Part shown: positions 1-5,029 of the stretch, piece after piece
Numbering within the stretch: position 1 is the stretch's first letter
How the letters are laid out: every line of letters starts with the position of its first letter
Source: Gammaproteobacteria bacterium
Lineage (GTDB): Bacteria; Pseudomonadota; Gammaproteobacteria; Arenicellales; DRJH01
DNA: 5,029 nt
Reading direction: 5' to 3'
NCBI GenBank assembly: GCA_011052285.1
Contig: DRJH01000121.1
Location: forward strand, 1 to 5,029
The notes under the pieces: generated by a model
Databases searched by the model: none
What the model saw: the letters and a program-made list of their open reading frames with translations, nothing else
Told to the model about the DNA's origin: nothing
Position numbers and translations under genes: made by a program

Positions 1-374
1 AAAGTAGCATGATCACAGACTATACCCACAAAATCGCAGGTATCGAGAATTACCAGAGCACCGAAGTCTATCGCGTAATCTCCACACCAAAACCCAAAGC
101 CGCCGTGGTCTGGGGCCGCGTGGTCTACCGGGTGCGCAAGTCCGATTTAATGCCTATGCGGCAAGACTACATTGACGAGCGCGGCCAAACCATCAAAGTC
201 CTTAGCTTCTCTGAAATCCGCAAATTCGGCGACCGTGAATTACCCTCACTATGGGAAATGCGGCCAGTGCAGAAACCCGGCAGCTTCACCCGAATTCGAG
301 TACTCAACGTCGTCTTCGACAAGCCGATCAAAGATTCCATTTTTACACTTCGCAACCTGCGCCGTCGGCGCTAG
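1..374 (+). CDS. Outer-membrane lipoprotein-sorting (LolA-like) protein, 5'-truncated by the window edge
   Basis: This is the C-terminal half of a periplasmic carrier protein. The frame is open from position 3, and the first ATG (position 9) has no room for a ribosome site, so the gene very probably starts upstream. About 123 residues are visible, against roughly 250 for the family of outer-membrane lipoprotein-sorting proteins related to LolA. Recognisable family features, recalled rather than searched, are the P-x-AAVVWG-x-V strand, the LSFSEIRKFG segment, an LPSLWEM-x-P strand, the KPG turn followed by T-x-IRVLNV, and a terminal IFTLRNLRR. LolA-fold proteins bind acyl chains in a half-barrel cavity and ferry lipidated cargo across the periplasm. 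A signal peptide would lie outside the window. The gene ends 12 bases before an ABC transporter ATPase, which supports a carrier role for that transporter. The family is likely; the cargo is unknown. Confidence 0.75.
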   Translation, partial: SSMITDYTHKIAGIENYQSTEVYRVISTPKPKAAVVWGRVVYRVRKSDLMPMRQDYIDERGQTIKVLSFSEIRKFGDRELPSLWEMRPVQKPGSFTRIRVLNVVFDKPIKDSIFTLRNLRRRR

Positions 375-375
375 T

Positions 376-379
376 GGAG
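376..379 (+). promoter_or_regulatory. Ribosome binding site of the ABC ATPase gene
   Basis: GGAG sits 7 bases before the ATG at 387, in the short gap after the stop codon of the carrier gene. A second ATG follows immediately at 390 (spacing 10), so either could be used and the protein would differ by one methionine. The spacing slightly favours 387. Confidence 0.5.
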
Positions 380-386
380 ACCGATC

Positions 387-1085
387 ATGATGCTGGTTGA
401 AGTCAAACAAGTCAGCAAGCAGTACCCGCAAGAGAGTCTCGTTGTCGATGCGCTGAACGGTGTCGATCTGAATGTTGAACGCAGTGAATTTATGGCCCTG
501 GTGGGGCCTTCCGGATCCGGGAAAACCACATTACTGAATATTATCGGCGGACTGGATACACCCACCCATGGGAAAATATGGGTGGGTGAGCAGGAAATTA
601 GCCGACTGACGAAGAGTCAGCTCTCCCGCCTGCGATTACGAGAAATTGGCTTCGTTTTCCAGGAATACAATTTGATCCCGGTGCTCAGTGCGGTAGAGAA
701 TGTTGAATACGTCATGTTGTTACAGGGGGTCCCCGACAAGGAGCGACGCGAGCGTGCCGAGGCTGTATTGGCTGAAGTGGGTCTTGAGCAATACATCCAC
801 CGGCGTCCGTCACAATTATCTGGAGGACAACAACAACGGGTCGCCGTGGCCCGCGCTATCGCATCAAAACCCGCTATTGTGCTGGCGGATGAACCCACTG
901 CCAACCTGGATTCGCATACCGGTGGCGCCTTGCTGGATCTGATGCGTGACCTCAATGAACGCCACAAAACCACCTTTATTTTTTCCACCCATGATCCCAT
1001 GGTGATGGAACGTGCCCGACGCATTGTGACCTTGCGCGACGGAAAAATTGTTGCTGACCGCGAGCAACCCGAGACGGAAAAATGA
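387..1085 (+). CDS. LolD/MacB-type ABC transporter ATP-binding protein
   Basis: This is a complete 232-residue nucleotide-binding subunit, the normal length for LolD and other ATPases that work with FtsX-type permeases. All motifs are intact: Walker A GPSGSGKTT at residues 40-48, Q-loop Gln92 in FVFQEYNL, signature LSGGQQQR at 144-151, Walker B IVLADEP at 164-170 with catalytic Glu169, D-loop around 173-176 (NLDS), and switch His202 in FSTHD. It acts at the cytoplasmic face of the inner membrane and hydrolyses ATP as a dimer to drive the permease. The stop codon overlaps the permease start in an ATGA (1082-1085), so the two are almost certainly translationally coupled partners. It lacks a fused membrane domain, which excludes MacB itself. 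The lolD symbol is withheld because this looks like a specialised paralogue with a fused permease, not the housekeeping locus. A perfect 11-bp inverted repeat lies within the gene at 559-588. Confidence 0.93.
   Translation: MMLVEVKQVSKQYPQESLVVDALNGVDLNVERSEFMALVGPSGSGKTTLLNIIGGLDTPTHGKIWVGEQEISRLTKSQLSRLRLREIGFVFQEYNLIPVLSAVENVEYVMLLQGVPDKERRERAEAVLAEVGLEQYIHRRPSQLSGGQQQRVAVARAIASKPAIVLADEPTANLDSHTGGALLDLMRDLNERHKTTFIFSTHDPMVMERARRIVTLRDGKIVADREQPETEK
559..588 (+). repeat. Perfect 11-bp inverted repeat (hairpin) inside the ATPase gene
   Basis: CACCCACCCAT (559-569) is the exact reverse complement of ATGGGTGGGTG (578-588), separated by the 8-base loop GGGAAAAT. In mRNA this would be a stable GC-rich hairpin shortly after the Walker A codons. 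It encodes residues of the segment D-T-P-T-H-G-K-I-W-V-G, which is typical protein sequence for this family, so the structure arises from codon choice over conserved residues. No T-tract follows, so it is not an intrinsic terminator. Any function is unknown. Confidence 0.6.
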
Positions 1086-3589
1086 AACAGCTGCGTCTGG
1101 CCTGGCGAAATGTGTTGCGCAATACCAGACGCTCCCTGATAACAGTCGTTGCGGTTTCCGTTGGCTTAGCATCGCTGGTGTTTCTCTGGGGGCTCATCGA
1201 TGGAATGAACGAGCAAATGATCGAAAACAGTACGAGTTATTTGTCAGGTCACTTGAAAATCCATGGCAAGGGTTACCACGATGACAAGAAATTATATCGC
1301 GCCATGACCGATGATCCGAAGATTCAAGCCCAGCTTTTACAGAGCGGCCATGTCAAAGCGCTTTCAGCGCGGGTATCAGGGAAGGCCATGTTAAGCGGTG
1401 CCAGAAAAAATCGTGGGGTAATGGTGGTCGGCATCGATCCAGAAAACGAAGTCAAGGTAACCACAATTAATAAAACGGTTATTAAAGGTCGCTACCTGCG
1501 TCCGAAGGATATCGATGGCATATTGATCGGCGATAACATGGCCCGGATACTGAACACCAAGCTGGGCGAAGAGGCCGTGTTGATTACCCAAGCGGTCGAC
1601 GGGTCAATCGGCGCGGGACGTTATCGTATCGTCGGCATTTACGACACCGGAATCGACGCTATTGACACGAACTATGTGTTTATTACCCTGGAGGCTGCAC
1701 GTGATCTGTATGCCATGTGGGGGCGAGCGACAACGTGGGCGATACGGCTGGATCAACGCCAGCAATCGGCCCAGGTGGCGGCAACCCTGTCACGCAAGCT
1801 GGGGTCGGACTACGAAGTATTGGGCTGGCGCAAGCTACTGCCGTCTGTGGTGCAGGCGGTGTCGATCCACGAGGCCATGACCTATATCGTGCTGGGCATA
1901 ATGTTTGTCGTGGTGGCGGTGGGAATTGCCAATACCCTATTAATGGCAGTCATGGAGCGCACCCGCGAGTTTGGTATTCTCATGGCCTTGGGGACTACAC
2001 GGCTGCAGATCGTCGGCTTGGTGGTCCTGGAGTCGATACTGCTTGGCACTGCCGGGATAATCGTCGGCAATATCATCGGACTGGGGATTAATTTCTACCT
2101 GGCCAACACCGGCTTGAATTTCGAGCAGTTTACCGAGGCCCTGAAAAGCATGCCGGGCCTATCTGCCATTGTCTATCCGGTGACCCGCTGGGACCACGTC
2201 GTGGAACTGTCCGCCATGGTCTTTTTGATCAGTATCTTGCCGGCCCTTTACCCTGCTTGGCGCGCGGCCAGCGTTGTGCCAGTGGATGCCATCCACGGAA
2301 TACGTACACAAAAAACACACCGGCTCAGGGCAGCTGAGCACAAAATGCAACGGCGTAGTCGAGCTGTGTTCTGGGCCATCGCCAGTCGCGGTATAACGCG
2401 CAACCCACGTCGTGCCCTGCTGACCGTCGGTGCCACAGCGTTTGGATTGGCAGCCTTTATCGTTTTGTATGCCTTGATCGAAGGCTGGTATGGGCAATTG
2501 GTGGAAAACTCGACCCGCTATTTCAGCGCCCATGTACAAATCGAACACCAAGGCTTCCGACTGGACATGGAGCCTGGCCTTCGCATCAACGATTATGTGT
2601 CGATCCTGCAGAAAATAAGGCAGGATCCACGTGTTCTGGAGGCGTCTCCTCGAATACAGACCCGGGCCATGGTCAGCAGCCCGATCGCATCGGAACCCTT
2701 GCTGATCTTGGGTATTGATCCACAGAGGGAGCAGCAAGTCACCCAGTTGCAGAAGGTAATTATCCAGGGCACTTATCTCCCTGTCAGTGGGCGAAGCAGC
2801 ATCGTCCTTGGGCAACGAGTGGCAAAAAAGCTCGGCATTCTTATCGGCGAGAAAGTTGTGGTTACCACGCAGCAAATGAATGGTAACCTCGGCTCTGCCG
2901 CGTATCGTGTTGCCGGCATATTTGCCACCGGCAATGAATTCTTTGATGGCTTGCTCGGCCTGATCCCACTTTCGGCGGCACAGGAGTTGCTGGGCCTGGA
3001 CAACAGTATCTCCACCATTGTCCTATCACTTAAAAATCGCCGGGATAGTCTTGAGTTTTCCAAAAGTCTGAACCGTCGCATAGGCAAAAACGGACTTGTG
3101 GCCCTGCCATGGGAAACACTGATGCCCGTCGTAGTACAGATGATTGAATTCAGCGATGTGTTCTTCTACATCATCCTGGCGATTGTGCTGTTCGTGATTG
3201 CCATGGGCATCATGAATACCTTGTTGATGTCGGTACTTGAACGCACGCGTGAGTTTGGTGTGATGATGGCACTGGGAACCGAACCCAAACAGATATTGCG
3301 TATCGTCATCTATGAATCGCTGGCGTTATCGGCAGTCGGTATTGTTGTGGGTACGATTCTCGGTATTGCGGTGACCGCCTACTATGCCAGTGTGGGTATC
3401 GATCTTACCAGCCTGACGCAGGCGACCGAGGCCATACCCGGGATGACGCCCATCCTGAAACCGGTGTTGATCATCGGTAGCTTGTGGTGGGCAGCCTTGG
3501 CCCTGTTTGCTACCGGTGTCGTAACGGCAATCTATCCGGCTGCCCGTGCAGCCCACCTGGAGCCGGTCACGGCCATCCGGCATGTCTGA
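1082..3589 (+). CDS. Tandem-fused FtsX/LolC-E-type ABC permease (two complete modules in one chain)
   Basis: This is an inner-membrane permease of 835 residues, about twice the 400 usual for LolC or LolE. It consists of two collinear copies, residues 1 to about 421 and about 422 to 835. Each copy has an N-terminal helix (about 18-39 and 445-466), a large periplasmic domain, then three helices (about 266-290, 312-338, 374-392; and 694-717, 741-765, 795-817). Each carries the GIDP turn (117 and 544), the motif ERTREFG followed by MALGT (292 and 720), which lies in the cytoplasmic coupling region, and a final YPA-x-RAA (390 and 818). Corresponding positions are offset by 427-428 throughout. Both modules start and end in the cytoplasm, so the basic linker (about 408-430) needs no extra helix. 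Known LolCDE uses one LolC, one LolE and two LolD; by inference this chain supplies both halves and pairs with the upstream ATPase. The start overlaps the ATPase stop by 4 bases. Exported substrate is unknown; the adjacent carrier suggests lipidated cargo. Confidence 0.92.
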   Translation: MKQLRLAWRNVLRNTRRSLITVVAVSVGLASLVFLWGLIDGMNEQMIENSTSYLSGHLKIHGKGYHDDKKLYRAMTDDPKIQAQLLQSGHVKALSARVSGKAMLSGARKNRGVMVVGIDPENEVKVTTINKTVIKGRYLRPKDIDGILIGDNMARILNTKLGEEAVLITQAVDGSIGAGRYRIVGIYDTGIDAIDTNYVFITLEAARDLYAMWGRATTWAIRLDQRQQSAQVAATLSRKLGSDYEVLGWRKLLPSVVQAVSIHEAMTYIVLGIMFVVVAVGIANTLLMAVMERTREFGILMALGTTRLQIVGLVVLESILLGTAGIIVGNIIGLGINFYLANTGLNFEQFTEALKSMPGLSAIVYPVTRWDHVVELSAMVFLISILPALYPAWRAASVVPVDAIHGIRTQKTHRLRAAEHKMQRRSRAVFWAIASRGITRNPRRALLTVGATAFGLAAFIVLYALIEGWYGQLVENSTRYFSAHVQIEHQGFRLDMEPGLRINDYVSILQKIRQDPRVLEASPRIQTRAMVSSPIASEPLLILGIDPQREQQVTQLQKVIIQGTYLPVSGRSSIVLGQRVAKKLGILIGEKVVVTTQQMNGNLGSAAYRVAGIFATGNEFFDGLLGLIPLSAAQELLGLDNSISTIVLSLKNRRDSLEFSKSLNRRIGKNGLVALPWETLMPVVVQMIEFSDVFFYIILAIVLFVIAMGIMNTLLMSVLERTREFGVMMALGTEPKQILRIVIYESLALSAVGIVVGTILGIAVTAYYASVGIDLTSLTQATEAIPGMTPILKPVLIIGSLWWAALALFATGVVTAIYPAARAAHLEPVTAIRHV

Positions 3590-4730
3590 TTTAACAACCT
3601 GGCCCGTGCTGCTACTTGGCCTGTTGCTTGGCAGCCTTGGGCAGGAAGCAGTCGCACAACTCGAAGTCAGCGGGTATTACAAGAATTTACTGGTCGGTTC
3701 CCAGACCCTGTCCCTTTATCCACCCGAAACCCATTACACCACCGATCTCAACCGAGTGCACTTGCGCTTCCAGGGGGACATGGGGGAACTTGCGTCCTTC
3801 GACGTGCAATACGAAAATGAACTCATATCGGGTAATTATCTTGCTACCCATCAGTTTATTTCCCAAAAGGACATCAACCCGGATACCTATCTCGATCTAC
3901 AACGAACCTACCTTGATTCCAGCAATGGCTATGGGCGCCATCGTCTGTACCGGGCCTATGTCGATCTGGCCTTTGAAAAGGTCGATATTCGGCTGGGACG
4001 CCAGCGTATCGCCTGGGGGTCGGCTCTGTTTTGGAGTCCGGTCGACATCCTGAATCCGATCAACCCAACGCAGCTCGAGCGTGGGCGACGCGTGGGTGTC
4101 GATGCCGTTGCCCTGGATTGGAACTATGGCGATCTATCCAGTCTGAGTATGGTTTATGCCGGCCATACCACAGCACAACGGGCGAGCATGGCCTGGCGCT
4201 GGCGTACCCATAATAATGGCTTTGATTGGGCACTGACCAGCGGTCGTTTTCGTAACGACAAGATGCTCGGTTTCGATTTTGCCGGTCAGCTAGGCAAGTT
4301 CGGGACCCGTGGTGAGATCACGAGAACGGATTCACCCACAGATGGCACCTACACCCGTGCCGTAATCGGGGCCGACTACAGCTTCCCCAATACGCTTTCG
4401 CTGAATGTCGAAATCTATTACAACGGCCAGGGTGCTTCTGATCCCAATCGCTACGATTTTCCGCGCCTGTTTTCCGGGAACATCCAAAGCCTGGCAAAAC
4501 GCTACATGGGTGGGTACGTAAGCTACGGAGTTACCTCTATATTGCTCTGGAGAAACAACTGGATTCTGAACCTGGATGATCACAGCAGGTTCTTTTCCCC
4601 CGAATTGGTTGTTTCATTCTCCGACAACGTAGAGGGTTCTGTAGGAATTCAGGCCTTCGGCGGTGGAGTGGGCAGCGAATACGGCACACTAAAAGATCTC
4701 TATTATGCGTATCTAAAGTGGTATTTTTGA
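3582..4730 (+). CDS. Outer-membrane beta-barrel protein, partner of the Lol-like ABC transporter
   Basis: This is a predicted outer-membrane barrel of 382 residues. I chose the ATG at 3582 because it puts a signal peptide at the very N-terminus: hydrophobic core about residues 8-20, then a likely signal peptidase I site AVA|Q after residue 25. The in-frame ATG at 3546 would add 12 mostly polar and basic residues inside the permease gene. The mature chain has many alternating, aromatic-rich strands, no long hydrophobic helix, and ends in K-W-Y-F, a C-terminal aromatic beta-signal typical of BAM substrates. The best-conserved-looking segment is RLGRQRIAWGSALFWSPVD at 137-155, followed by ILNPINP. 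A similar R-Q-x-I-x-W-G stretch occurs, from memory, in DUF1302-type and alginate-export-like barrels, so the family is only tentative. The start overlaps the permease stop by 8 bases and no good ribosome site is close (GGAG at 3559-3562 is about 19 bases away), so translation probably depends on coupling. It could be the outer-membrane receptor or exit channel of the system. Confidence 0.85.
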   Translation: MSDLTTWPVLLLGLLLGSLGQEAVAQLEVSGYYKNLLVGSQTLSLYPPETHYTTDLNRVHLRFQGDMGELASFDVQYENELISGNYLATHQFISQKDINPDTYLDLQRTYLDSSNGYGRHRLYRAYVDLAFEKVDIRLGRQRIAWGSALFWSPVDILNPINPTQLERGRRVGVDAVALDWNYGDLSSLSMVYAGHTTAQRASMAWRWRTHNNGFDWALTSGRFRNDKMLGFDFAGQLGKFGTRGEITRTDSPTDGTYTRAVIGADYSFPNTLSLNVEIYYNGQGASDPNRYDFPRLFSGNIQSLAKRYMGGYVSYGVTSILLWRNNWILNLDDHSRFFSPELVVSFSDNVEGSVGIQAFGGGVGSEYGTLKDLYYAYLKWYF

Positions 4731-4731
4731 C

Positions 4732-4735
4732 CTGA
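4732..4735 (+). repeat. Left copy of candidate target-site duplication (CTGA)
   Basis: CTGA directly abuts the left terminal inverted repeat and is repeated directly at 4869-4872, just outside the right one. A 4-base match could be chance, but its exact placement at both inverted-repeat boundaries supports transposition. Confidence 0.4.
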
Positions 4736-4756
4736 CAAGCTATTGAAAAACACTCA
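4736..4756 (+). repeat. Left terminal inverted repeat of the MITE candidate
   Basis: It reads CAAGCTATTGAAAAA followed by CACTCA. The outermost 15 bases differ from the reverse complement of the right end at two positions only; two more mismatches follow, and then CTCA matches again. Confidence 0.55.
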
Positions 4757-4800
4757 TGCGGCACGATGCGGCGTTAATCACCCACCCAACCCGCATGTAC

Positions 4801-4822
4801 GCACCGGCACACGGTGCTTTTT
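4801..4822 (+). terminator. Rho-independent terminator of the operon
   Basis: GCACCG (4801-4806), loop GCACA (4807-4811) and CGGTGC (4812-4817) form a perfect 6-bp GC-rich stem, followed directly by T5 (4818-4822). It lies 70 bases after the stop of the barrel gene and points in the direction of the operon. On the minus strand no T-tract follows the hairpin, so it should work one way only. It lies near the centre of the candidate mobile element, so the element may supply the terminator. The stem is short, so efficiency is uncertain. Confidence 0.65.
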
Positions 4823-4847
4823 CGCGGATTATTGCCTTGCACGCAGC

Positions 4848-4868
4848 TGAGACTTTTTCAACAGCCTG
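4848..4868 (-). repeat. Right terminal inverted repeat of the MITE candidate
   Basis: Read on the minus strand it is CAGGCTGTTGAAAAA followed by GTCTCA. It pairs with 4736-4756 at 17 of 21 positions. Confidence 0.55.
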
Positions 4869-4872
4869 CTGA
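4869..4872 (+). repeat. Right copy of candidate target-site duplication (CTGA)
   Basis: CTGA directly follows the right inverted repeat and matches 4732-4735. It is the second half of the possible insertion footprint. Confidence 0.4.
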
Positions 4873-4951
4873 GGCCTCTCCTCAAGCCCGCAGTAAATCT
4901 GTAAACAGCCGACACAATCCGGGGACTCATCCTTCATCAGCAGCGCTGTAC

Positions 4952-5029
4952 TCACGGCTGGCAGTTACTAACACCGAGCTCTTCGAGCACTTCCTTTACT
5001 GCCTGCAAGACACCACGCATTTGCGGTTC
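4952..5029 (-). CDS. C-terminal tail of a convergent gene, product unknown (partial at window edge)
   Basis: On the minus strand one frame is open from the right edge to a TGA at 4954-4952, giving 25 residues that end EVLEELGVSNCQP. The stretch preceding it (about MRGVLQAVKEVLEELG) has the spacing of an amphipathic helix, which looks more like real protein than noise. The other two minus-strand frames hit stops within this interval. The piece is too short to assign a family, and an open stretch of this length could occur by chance. If real, the gene converges on the operon, with the mobile element and terminator between the two. Confidence 0.4.
   Translation of the reverse strand, partial: EPQMRGVLQAVKEVLEELGVSNCQP

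Larger units (their letters stand above)
4736..4868. mobile_element. Small non-autonomous transposon-like element (MITE candidate, 133 bp)
   Basis: The element is bounded by imperfect 21-bp inverted repeats at 4736-4756 and 4848-4868, identical at 17 of 21 positions and sharing the core TTGAAAAA. It is flanked by direct repeats CTGA at 4732-4735 and 4869-4872. The inside has no convincing gene but is rich in structure: inverted repeat CATGCGG/CCGCATG (4755-4761 and 4791-4797), direct repeat ATGCGGC (4756-4762 and 4766-4772), and a terminator-like hairpin near the centre. The right end, read inward as GGCTGTTGAAAAAGTC, resembles insertion-sequence ends I recall from proteobacterial genomes; I have not matched it to a named family. 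The element begins 5 bases after the stop codon of the barrel gene, so it would have landed immediately downstream of the operon without damaging it. An alternative is an old remnant of a larger insertion sequence. Confidence 0.55.

Noticed and set aside
9..374. Treating the ATG at 9 as the true start of a small 121-residue protein.
   Set aside because: The frame is open to the window edge and the translation matches only the C-terminal half of the lipoprotein-sorting family, so the gene is cut by the window.
2159..2875. Long minus-strand open frame (238 codons) antisense to the permease gene.
   Set aside because: It lies entirely opposite a strongly conserved permease frame, and its translation is rich in His, Arg and Gln with no family signature. 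It is a shadow of the real gene.
3546..3581. Upstream in-frame ATG that would extend the barrel protein by 12 residues.
   Set aside because: It would place polar and basic residues before the signal peptide and deepen the overlap with the permease. The ATG at 3582 gives a normal signal peptide.
387..3589. A MacAB-type efflux pump for antibiotics or peptides.
   Set aside because: MacB carries its ATPase and a single four-helix permease in one chain and works with a MacA adaptor and TolC. Here the ATPase is separate, the permease is doubled, no adaptor is seen, and a LolA-like carrier precedes it.
2345..3589. The second permease module as a separate gene starting at the ATG at 2345.
   Set aside because: The frame is continuous through the junction with no stop, and no good ribosome site precedes the ATG. 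A fused chain is the simpler reading, though internal initiation cannot be excluded.
4505..4515. ATGGGTGGG recurs at 578-586 and 4506-4514, and its near complement CACCCACCC occurs at 559-567 and within the element at about 4780-4788.
   Set aside because: Two occurrences are explained by Gly-rich codons in unrelated proteins, and the spacing and context share nothing else. I treat it as coincidence apart from the hairpin itself.
4870..4884. Small hairpin TGAGG/CCTCA with loop CCTCT beside the right end of the element.
   Set aside because: The stem is only 5 bp with no T-tract on either strand, so there is no support for a terminator or other site.
4740..4955. Minus-strand frame of 71 codons with a GTG start overlapping the TGA of the edge gene, containing a C-x-x-C and further cysteines.
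   Set aside because: About half of it runs through the inverted-repeat element and its composition follows those repeats. The start has no clear ribosome site and I recognise no family. It is more likely a by-product of the element.

Overview
The window comes from a diderm (Gram-negative) bacterium, most likely a proteobacterium. Base composition is near 50% GC. The genes encode a periplasmic lipoprotein-carrier-like protein, an inner-membrane ABC transporter of the LolCDE/MacB superfamily and an outer-membrane beta-barrel with a signal peptide and a C-terminal phenylalanine. I cannot name a genus from the sequence.

Layout. Positions 1-4730 hold four tightly packed genes on the + strand, which look like one operon whose 5' end and promoter lie outside the window. 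They are: (1) the C-terminal half of an outer-membrane lipoprotein-sorting (LolA-like) protein, ending at 374; (2) a LolD-type ABC ATPase, 387-1085, after a 12-base gap; (3) an 835-residue permease, 1082-3589, overlapping the ATPase stop by 4 bases and built from two complete FtsX/LolC-E-type modules in tandem; (4) an outer-membrane beta-barrel protein of about 382 residues, 3582-4730, overlapping the permease stop by 8 bases. Positions 4731-4951 are non-coding. They contain a 133-bp palindromic element (4736-4868) that looks like a small non-autonomous transposon: imperfect 21-bp terminal inverted repeats (17/21 identical), a 4-bp flanking direct repeat CTGA, and a central hairpin followed by T5 that should terminate the operon. 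From 4952 to the right edge, a minus-strand reading frame probably is the tail of a convergent gene.

How the genes may work together (inference). Two ATPase subunits would power one fused permease chain, replacing the usual LolC+LolE heterodimer. The permease would hand a lipid or lipidated cargo to the periplasmic LolA-fold carrier, which would take it to the outer membrane. The outer-membrane partner encoded here is a beta-barrel, not a LolB-type lipoprotein. The gene set therefore spans the whole envelope and suggests a dedicated lipid/lipoprotein export route parallel to the housekeeping Lol system. The cargo cannot be read from the window.
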